Source of the DNA: Cinnamomum chago
Lineage: Eukaryota > Streptophyta > Magnoliopsida > Laurales > Lauraceae
DNA length: 64,000 nucleotides
Assembly (NCBI GenBank): GCA_038049695.1
Contig: CP142454.1
Span: 76,237,501 to 76,301,500, forward strand
Direction of reading: 5' to 3'
Shown: one piece after another, positions 41,501 to 51,221 of the stretch
How the letters are laid out: each line of letters starts with the position of its first letter
Numbering within the stretch: position 1 is the first letter of the stretch
Translations under genes and position numbers: made by a program
The notes under the pieces: generated by a model
What the model was told of the DNA's origin: nothing
The model's input: only the letters and a program-made list of their open reading frames with translations
Databases searched by the model: none

Positions 41501-44500
41501 GAGAAGGCACTCACCTTGGCTGACCAAGGTGTACTGCTACCACGGCCACCACACAAGAGCTGCCTACTCTCTTCTGAAGTACGAGCCGAGATACGTGTCT
41601 TACACACGGAAATCCGGCAACCCGGAGAGATTCGCCCCCGATCCAGCAGAAACCAGCGGGACCGTCACGGTTGCGGAAGCGTCCGCAACGTTGGCCGTGG
41701 TCACGGGCATCCCGCTAAGGGAAATTGAAGAATATACCTCCGGAGCCGAGGTAGACTCTCCGACAAGGGAAATCGAGAACTATACTTCCGGAGCCGAGGC
41801 CGAAGTGGACAATATGGAGAGGCGTAGGCCCGCGTTTCAGCCGCGGAATTTGGCGGACGCCGTCGTCGGCAGCGGTAGACAGGCTGCCGCACCCCGCACT
41901 GCCCCGCCCTCCTTCGGGACCATCGTCCCTGCCAGAGTTGAGGCCCGACCTCCCCCAGACTTGGAAAGTGAGAGGCCGAGGAAAAAGGCGAAGGGGAAGG
42001 GGCCGGATCAGGAGGAGCGATCACGGCGACGTTCACCCCAAGCCGCGAGGGAGAGGGCGGTGGACGTGATGCCCGCTCCGGCAGTTCCTCTGGTGGAGAG
42101 TCCCTCCGAGCCCCAGGCGGCAACGTCCTCGGGTGCCGAACCGGCCGAGTTCAGGCCGGACATGGAGCTGAGGAAGGGGAGGCCACTAAATGCTGAGGAC
42201 AGACTGGTGGGGAGCCCAGATGTCATTGCGGCGCTCAGCCGAGCCTGTGCACTCCCCAGGGACATGGAGAGGCACAGGTCGGAAGACTCCCCCCTGCTGA
42301 TTATGAGGACCATACAGCACTCCCTCGCTGTAAGTGCCCGACTTTCCTGGTCACAGGTGTTTCTCTCTTTTGATATTTCTTGTTTTCGTGCTGAGCTTCT
42401 TTTGTTTGCTCCGCTGCAGGCTGTCCAAAGGCTCCAGATAGTCGCGGACAGCATAGCGGAGGAGGACAGTCGGTTGGCTCGCCTGGCAAAGGAAAAACAG
42501 AAAGCCGAATCCGAACTGCGAGCGGCCAAGGAGGAGCTGAAGGCGGAGGCGGCCAAGACTGCGGAGCTCAAGGCTCAGTCAGATATGATGGCCAGCGACC
42601 TCTGCAAAGCAAGGTCAGAGGGCTTCGAATGGCAAACGAAGCTCCAGGCAGAGGAGAAGAGTTCGGCGGGGTTCAAGGCCGAGCTGGAGCTGGAAAGGAA
42701 GGCGAAGGAGGAACTCCTTGCATCGAAGGAGGAACTCCTTGCATCGAAAAAAGCTGAGGTCGATGCCGCCTTCCTGGAGGGGACTGAGGAAGCTGCGAAG
42801 ATTTACGTTGATCAAATCACGGCACTCAGCCCGAAGCTGTACCGGCTCGGCTGCAAGGCCGTGTTGAAGAAGATGGGGGTTCCTGCAGATGATCCGATAC
42901 ATCAGAATCTCCCCGAGCTCGGAGAGGAGCCCCTAGATGAGGCCCTGGCCGAGACCCCTGCCACCCCGGCCGAAGTCCCTTCCGAGCCAACGCCTGACCC
43001 CGTTGAAGAAGCTCCTCAAGCCGAGGCCGCCGTGGTCGTCATCGAGGACCTAGAAGCAGAGCCATCGACTTGACTTCCTCTTTTTTCTTTTCTTTATAAA
43101 ATGTAGTCTTTGTTTCAAACTGTCTCGATGTAAATCAATGCTATCAATGAAAGACTTTTTCTCATATTTTTCTCCTGTGTGGTGTGGCTTTTACTTGCTT
43201 TCCTTTGTACGCTTTCCGTGAGTGTTGTGAATTTGGGTGTGACTTCGGACTAGAGTAGACCGACCTGATCAGGGTTCTCTGCGAGCGCTGACCCTTTGGA
43301 AGCCCCATGTATTTCGGCGAAACCAGATTTCCGTGTCGGAAGACTGGTGCCGTTTCGGCTGGTCTAGGTGGCTGAGTGCCAACCGTAACCATAACACGTT
43401 CGGCTGCTCGTCTAGGTGGCTGAGTACCAGCCTTAGACATGGGCCGTTTTGGCAACTCGTCTAGGTGGCTGAGTGCCAGCCTTAGATATCGGCCGTTTCG
43501 GCAACTCATCTAGGAGGCTGAGTGCCAACCTGAGACATGGTCCGTTTCGGCAACTCGTCTAGGTGGCTGAGTGCCAACCTTAGATATGGGCCGTGACGGA
43601 AACTCGTCTAGGTGGCTGAGTGCCGACCTTAGACATGGTCCGTTTCGGCAGCTCGTCTAGGTGGCTGAGTGCCAACCTTAGACATGGGCCGTGTCGGCAA
43701 CTCATCTAGGTGGCTGAGTGCCAACCTTAGATATGGGCCGTGGCGGATACTCGTCTAGGTGGCTGAGTGCCGGCCTTAGACATGGTCCGTTTCGGCAACT
43801 CGTCTAGGTGGCTGAGTGCCAACCTTAGATATGGGCCGTGACGGAAACTCGTCTAGGTGGCTGAGTGCCGACCTTAGACATGGTCCGTTTCGGCAGCTCC
43901 TCTAGGTGGCTGAGTGCCAACCTTAGACATGGGCCGTGTCGGCAACTCATCTAGGTGGCTGAGTGCCAACCTTAGATATGGGCCGTGGCGGATACTCGTC
44001 TAGGTGGCTGAGTGCCGGCCTTAGACATGGTCCGTTTCGGCAGCTCGTCTAGGTGGCTGAGTGCCAACCTTAGACATGGGCCGTTTCGGCAACTCATCTA
44101 GGTGGCTGAGTGCCAACCTTAGATATGGGCCGTGGCGGATACTCGTCTAGGTGGCTGAGTGCCGGCCTTAGACATGGTCCGTTTCGGCAGCTCGTCTATG
44201 TGGCTGAGTGCCAACCTTAGACATGGGCCGTTTCGGCAACTCATCTAGGTGGCTGAGTGCCAACCTTAGATATGGGCCGTGGCGGATACTAGTCTAGGTG
44301 GCTGAGTGCCGGCCTTAGACGGTCTTCCAACTTCGCACCATTGTCACTGTCAGGATGCCAGATTGCTACAAATTGTGGAGAACTGTAGTTTCATTGAATC
44401 CAGAAGCGTTGTACAAGTACAGAGACTAAAAATAGAATTTTTTGAGGTGTGAGGCGTTCCATGGTCTCGGTAGCGGACGTCCCTCCATGTCTTCGAGCCG

Positions 44501-47500
44501 ATAAGCCGACCGTCCAGCAATGGAAGTGACCTTAAACGGACCATGCCAATTCGGCGCTAGCTTCCCTTGATTCGGATCCCTGTCGGCTGGGAGTGTTTTC
44601 TTGAGAACCAGTTCCCCCACGCAGAACTTCCTTTCTCTGACGTTCTGGTTATAGCCCCTGGCTAGCCGCTGCTGGTAGACGGCCAGTCTGACTGCCGCCG
44701 CTTCTCTTCTTTCGTCTGCCAAATCCAGTTCCCTGGCCAAGTTAGTCTCGTTCTGTCCTTGGTCAAAGAGTTCGGACCTCAGAGTGGGGAGGCCGATCTC
44801 CAAAGGGATGACCGCTTCCATCCCGTAGGCGAGCGAGAAGGGGGTAGCCGAAGTGGAACGCCTTGGGGTGGTCCTGTAAGCCCACAGGACGCTCGGCAGT
44901 TCTTCCACCCATCTCCCCTTCGCTTGGTCCAGCCGCTTCTTGAGCCCATCGAGGATCACCTTGTTGGAGATCTCGGCCTGGCCGTTACTCTGTGGGTAAG
45001 CAGGCGTGGAGTAATGGTTTCGGATGCCGAGATCCTGGCAGAAGGTCTTGAAGAGTTTAGAGTCGAACTGAGTTCCGTTGTCCGAAACCAGCGCTCTGGG
45101 AATGCCAAACCTTGTGACGACATTCTTCCACACAAAATTCTTGGAGTCTCGCTCTGTGATGGATGAAAGTGGCTCTGCTTCGATCCATTTGGTGAAGTAA
45201 TCTGTCGCCACAATAAGCCATCTCTTGTTCCCTGGGGTTCGGTGGAGCGGGCCCACTATGTCGAGCCCCCACTGGGCGAATGGCCACGGGCTAGAGAGCG
45301 GGCTGAGATCCTGCGCGGGCTGATGGAGAGAGTGTGAGAACTTCTGGCACTTCTCGCACTTCTTCGCATATACCTGCGCATCTTTCTGCATATACGGCCA
45401 CCAGTAACCCTGGCTAATGGCTCGGTAAGATAGGGATCTTCCTCCGATATGGCTCCCGCAGATTCCTTCGTGTATCTCGAAAAGGAGGTCCTCGACCTTA
45501 CTTGGATGGACGCACTGGAGGTACGGTCCCGAGAACGATTTCCTGTAGAGCTTGACTTCGGGAGATAGCCAAAACCGAGCTGCCTTGAGTCTGACCCGGT
45601 GGGCCTCACCACTGTCCTCGGGAAGCCTGTCGTCCTTCAGGTAGGTGATAATAGGGTCCATCCAGCTCGGACCGAGACCGATGCATAACACTTCCCGAGG
45701 TGAACGGAGCTCAATGCTGGGCGCAGCTAGCGATCCGACTTCGACGCTCCTCTTTTTCCCTGCCTCAACAGCACTGGCCAAGTTAGCCAAGGCGTCTGCG
45801 TGAGAGTTCGCTTCTCTGCCGATCTGCCTGACTTCGGCCGACTGAAATTGTACCAGCAGCTTCTTAGCCAGGGCCAAGTACGCGGCCATCCGGTCGTCGC
45901 GAGCCTGGTAGTTCCCAGTCAGCTGGTTTGTCACCAACTGTGAATCACTGAAGACCACCAGCTGTTGAGCTCCGAGGATATTGGCACTGTTAAGTCCGGC
46001 TAAAAGGGCTTCGTACTCAGCTTCATTGTTTGACGCCTTGAAGTCCAGGGTCAGAGCCTGCTCGATGACCAGTCCTTCTGGCGATTGGAGAACAACTCCT
46101 GCTCCGGCTCTTCTCGAGGTGGAAGATCCGTCGACGAAGATTTTCCAAACTGGGGTCTCGGCTTGAGATGGTGATTGTTCAGAACTCGTGGGAGCCCCAT
46201 GCTCCTCGCCCCCCAGTTCGGTGCCGAGCTGGGTTGGTGCCGAACTTGAATCAAACTCGGCGAGGAAATCTGCCAGAACCTGGGCTTTTATTGCTGTCCG
46301 TGGCTGATACTGAATCTCATACTGCCCTAGTTCGACAGCCCATCGGGAGATTCTTCCTGAAAAGTCAGCCTTCTTGAAAACAGATTGGAGTGGGTGCTCC
46401 GTAACAACCACAATAGAATGGGTTTGAAAGTAATGGGAGAGCTTTCGCGAGGCGCTAACGAGCGCCAAGGCGAGCTTCTCCAGAGGCAGATACCTGGTCT
46501 CGGCATCAATAAGGGTCTTGCTCGTATAATATACCGGTTTCTGAACCTTGTCCTCTTCTCGGATGAGGACCGAGCTGACCGCATGATCCGAGACCGCTAA
46601 GTATAAATACAGGGTCTCCTCGTGGGTCGGGGTTGACAACAACGGTGGTGATGAAAGGTAAGCCTTGAGCTGCTGCAAGGCGTGGTCACATTCTGGGGTC
46701 CATTGGAATTTAGAATTTTTTCGAAGAAGATGAAAGAAAGGTCGGCACTTATCTGAAGATTTGCTGATGAAGCGATTCAGTGCCGCGGCCATTCCTGTAA
46801 GCTTCTGGACCTCCTTGACCGAAGTTGGACTCTGCACTCTGAGGATAGCCGAGATCTGATCTGGGTCTGCCTCAATGCCTCTGCGTGTAACCAGGCTGCC
46901 CAAGAACTTGCCGGAACCAACACCGAAGGCGCACTTCGAGGCGTTAAGCTTCAGCCGGAACTTCTTTAGAGTGGCGAAGATCTCGGCCAAGTCTGACAGA
47001 TGATCCCGTGCCTGCTTGGACTTGACCACCATGTCATCGATGTAAACCTCCACGGTGTTGCCGAGCTGATCGTGAAACATCTTGGTGACAAGTCTCTGGT
47101 AGGTGGCCCCTGCATTCTTCAGCCCAAACGGCATCACCTTATAACAGTAGGTTCCCCTGGGCGTGATAAACGCTGTCTTCTCTTCATCTGGCCCAAACAG
47201 TGGGATCTGGTGATAGCCGCGGTAGGCATCAAGGAAGCTCATTCTATCATGCCCGGCCGTGGCGTCGATCAGCTGGTCGATCTTTGGCAAGGGGAAGCTG
47301 TCCTTGGGACAGGCCTTGTTGAGGTCAGTAAAATCGACGCACACCCTCCACTTGCCAGTCTTCTTCTTGACGACCACCGGGTTGGCTAGCCACTTCGGGT
47401 ACTGAACTTCTCTGATAGCGCCGGCCTGAAGTAGCTTATCCACTTCCTCGACGACGGCTTCGGTCTGCGGGACCCCAGTCCTCCGCGCCTTCTGCATCAC

Positions 47501-50500
47501 AGGTTTGTGGTTAGGGTCAACATTTAGTTTGTGACACATTACCTCGGGGTCGACGCCAGGCATCTCCTGAGGCGTCCAGGCGAAGGCATCTCTGTTCTGC
47601 ATCAGGAACTGGGCCAGTTCGGACCTTTCCGGCTCTCCAAGCTGGCTGCCGAGTAGAAAGAACCGATCCGGGTCCTTCTGGTCGATCCGGACCTCGGTCA
47701 ATTCCTCGACGCTCTTCCTGCCCGGATCTTGGCCGAGCTCATCCAGCCCCTGCTCCAGGTTCTTCTCCATCTCGGCCACATTGACCTCCTTGGGCTCTTG
47801 CTCCCCAGGTACCACAGCTGTCAAGCACAGCTTAGCTGCCTGCTGATCTCCTCTGACCGTGATAATCTCAATTCGGCCGCTCTCTCCTTCCCACGGAAAC
47901 TTCAGCCTCTGGTGGAGGGTGGAAGGGACTGCTTCCAGGCTATGGAGCCAAGACCTGCCCATTATAGCATTGTAGGGCGAGGGTGCGTCGATCACCATGA
48001 AGGTTGCCATGACAGACGCGCCACCGACCTCGACCTTGAACGTCACTTTCCCCTTAGGATAAACAGGTTTGGCGCTGAAGCCGATAAGGGGAACTCGAGC
48101 CTCCTGCAGATCTTTCTCCGTCAGTCCCATCCTTCGAAAGCTGTCGAAGTAAAGGACCTCGGACGAACTGCCGGGGTCAACAAGGACTTTCTTCACAGTG
48201 CAATTCTTCACGCCCTGCTTAGAGCAATCGAACTTCAGAGTCACGATCAGGGGGTCGTTGTGGGGGAGCTGCACCCCTTCTAGATCTGCATCAGTAAACC
48301 TGATCTCGGGACGCTCCCTCCGAGCCCTTTTCGGTGCTGAACTGAGTTCGGCGGCCATGACATGTTTGCCGTGAGAGGCTTTCCTGGCTTCGGCACGTGC
48401 TTGGTTACTCCCCTTGGGCGGGGGTGCCAGATGGATAACGTCAATTATCTTCTCTGTCCCGTCGCTGTCGTGACCCCCTTCGTCTCGGCGCGGGGCTCGG
48501 GTGTCGGCCCTGGTTTCTCTCCTGACAAACTCTTGCAGGTGTCCATCCTGGACAAGCTTCTCTAAATGCGACCGCAGTATCCTGCAATCTTCAGTCTTAT
48601 GGCCGCCCTCCTTGTGATAGGAACAGAACTTCGTCTGATCTCGTCTAGAAGGGTCGCCTTGCATGGGCTCTGGCCAGCTGAAGTACGGCCTGCTCTTGAT
48701 CTTATACATGATTTTGTGGATTGGCATCTTGAAGACCGTGTTGACCGCCTGGAATGCGTCCTCTATCAGCCTGGGTCGCTTGTTTCTTTCCGAGACGAAC
48801 GCATGAGGCCTTGCCGAGCTGGTGGGCGCCCAACGCCTGTTTGGCTCATCTCTCCGCCGCTCCTCTCTCCGAGGTTCACTCCTCCGAGACGGTCCCCCGT
48901 CTTGCTTGGATGTCCTCCCACCCCGGTCTTTCAGCGCGGCTCCATGGTTTTCCCGAGCGCGGATCTGGTCATCTTCTTGGGCAATGTACCGGTTGGCGAT
49001 GGACATGAGCGCTGCTATGGAAGACACCGGGTTCCTAGCCAAGTCCTTGCGGAGATCGCTGTCTGGCAGCAAGGCATTCTGGAATGCGAAGACGGCAACC
49101 TCGTCCTTGGAGCTCTCTATCTGACTGTAGACCGCCCAGAACCGCTTGGCGAACTGGGTGACGTTCTCTCCTTGCTTCATCTTCAAGGCCATGATGTCTG
49201 CATCTGTCTTCGGAAGGACTCTGTAGGCCTGGAACTTCTTCAAGAAGGACTGCTGGAGCTGCTGCCAGCTCGAAATGGCCCCCTCCGGTAGTGCACAGAA
49301 CCACTTCAGGGGGAGGTCACCCAGACTGGAAGAAAAAACTCTACAGTTCAGGTGACCCTCATCTCCCCAGACAGACATCCTCTGGGAGAAGTGCCTGAGA
49401 TGCGTAGCTGGATCCGAGACCCCATCATAGGTGACGAATCTTGGTACGGTGAACTTCTTGGGTAAGGGGTACCTCCTGATGTCTTGGGAGAAAGGAGACG
49501 CACCGAGATCAACGGGGTTACAGCAAGCATCCTTTTGGTCTCGGCCGAAGCCGGCTACCTCCAGGTTGCGCTGGACCGTTTCCCTTATGTGTGCGTCCAG
49601 CCATTCCTGGTCTCGGTACATGTTCTCCGGAATGGTTTCGGACGCCTTCCTGGAATAGCTACGGCTGGTGCTTGAGCCTTCATCTCGGGTTCGGTCGTCC
49701 CTTTTCCTGTTCAAGTGGTCCCTCAGATCCTCCTTTGAGGAAGAGATGCGCGTAACACGAGTAACCCTCTCCTCATGTTGTCGCTGGGATCGCTCCTGAC
49801 GAGTCCGCTGCTGCTGGGACTGCTCCTGACGAGTCCGCTGCTGCTGTTGAGACCGTTGCTGCTGGGACTGCTCCCTAAGAGTCCGCTGCTGCTGCCTTGC
49901 TGAGCCCGCAGCCTTCTCCAGCTGCTGCTGGAGCTGGCGGATTAGAGCATCCTTTTCCCTGAGGGCCTCGTTCTGTGCCTTAATCTCCCGAAGGGTGGAG
50001 TTCAAGCTGTCGCCAGGGTTGTAGTCATCATCCTCCTCATCCTCGACGTCCTCGACGTGTCCTTCCTGACCTGAAGGGCGTGGTCCATCGACCACTGGGG
50101 ACTTATCCTGCTGGTCTCGCCCTGTCAGGAGACCTGCAGGCTGCTGGGTGTCTCCCCTCCCGGGAGCAGACTCTGTACGGAGGTCACGCTGCTGGACGTT
50201 GATCCGGATGAGAGCGCGTTCAGCATCGTCCTCTGCGACTACCTGCTTCCCAGCCCTCTGCTTGTCAGGGGGCGGTCCTGCATGCTTTGTCTTGGAAGTC
50301 TCTCCGCTTTTCGCAGTTCTCCTCGTCATGGTATTTAGGAATAGGAATAGGAAAGATTATAGAAATCCCTTCCCACAGACGGCGCCAATTGTAAGTGCAG
50401 AAATAATAATACTCACAAGATCAGGATGCCTCTTAGGACTTACTCAATGCATGGAGGAGATAGCTGCGACGACCTGAGCCTGAAAGAAGAGAAAGACAAA

Positions 50501-51160
50501 GGTCAGAGGACCCTGGCTATGGACAGCGCAGGGCTCTCCGATGCTTAAGTCAGCAATGGATCGGAGAAGAAGCAGAAAAGAAGAAAGACTGTGTGTCTAT
50601 GTGAGAATGCTTACCCCTTGCTCCCTTTGGCTCGTGCCTTATATACGGGACAGTCTTGGGTGAATGCCAGTGGGCTTGGTGATGTGACCTGGGTCACACC
50701 AGCCCACAAAGTCATTAATGAAGGTCCATCATAGCCCACACTGCATTTAATGTGGGTCCGATCAGCCCACAATGCATTTAATGTCAGTCACATTGGGCCT
50801 GATCCTGCCCTGATCTGGTGGTGGCTGAAGTCCCATCAGATCCCTTCCTTGGGCTTCGCCACGATAGGGCCGTGGCTATTAGCTGCAAGCGCAATTCTGC
50901 ATTGCCGAGCTTGCATTGCAGAGACTGAACGGTATTCGCGACCGAACTGAATTCTGTTTGGCCGAGACCAGCACGTAGTGCCGAGACCGAAGTAGATCGG
51001 ATCGTAGCCGAGATCAAGGGACGTGGTCCCCCAAACAGTAGCTAACCGAGCACACCCTAGCCGAGACCAAGAGAAACTGGTTCACGGAATGGGCCCCCAC
51101 ACACTAACTATTGAGCTTGCAATGGTAAAACAACACAAAGATAGTGTGTGCGTGCGTGCA

Positions 51161-51221
<61 letters not shown>

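Larger units (their letters stand above)
39437..51103 (-). mobile_element. Young, apparently whole Ty3/gypsy LTR retrotransposon (Tat type)
   Basis: 11,667 bp on the minus strand, flanked by the perfect 5-bp duplication CTAAC (39432-39436, 51104-51108). Parts: 3' LTR 39437-40150, opposite-strand coding region 40848-43073, tandem array 43350-44325, gag-pol 44426-50329, primer-binding site 50370-50387, 5' LTR 50390-51103. The LTRs are each 714 bp and I count only two differences, so insertion was very recent (a few hundred thousand years or less at usual plant rates). It looks whole. Two successive RNase H domains and an extra opposite-strand frame place it in the Tat lineage. It lies in intron 1 of the DUF936 gene, in the same orientation as that gene. 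Confidence 0.95.

Noticed and set aside
40848-43073. Interpretation as an ordinary host gene
   Set aside because: It lies between matching LTRs with a target duplication and has a relative at the same place in the old element, so it belongs to the retrotransposon.
48566-49291. Plus-strand open frame of 241 codons
   Set aside because: Lies wholly opposite the Gag region of the young element; composition is a mirror of that coding strand and no domain is recognisable.
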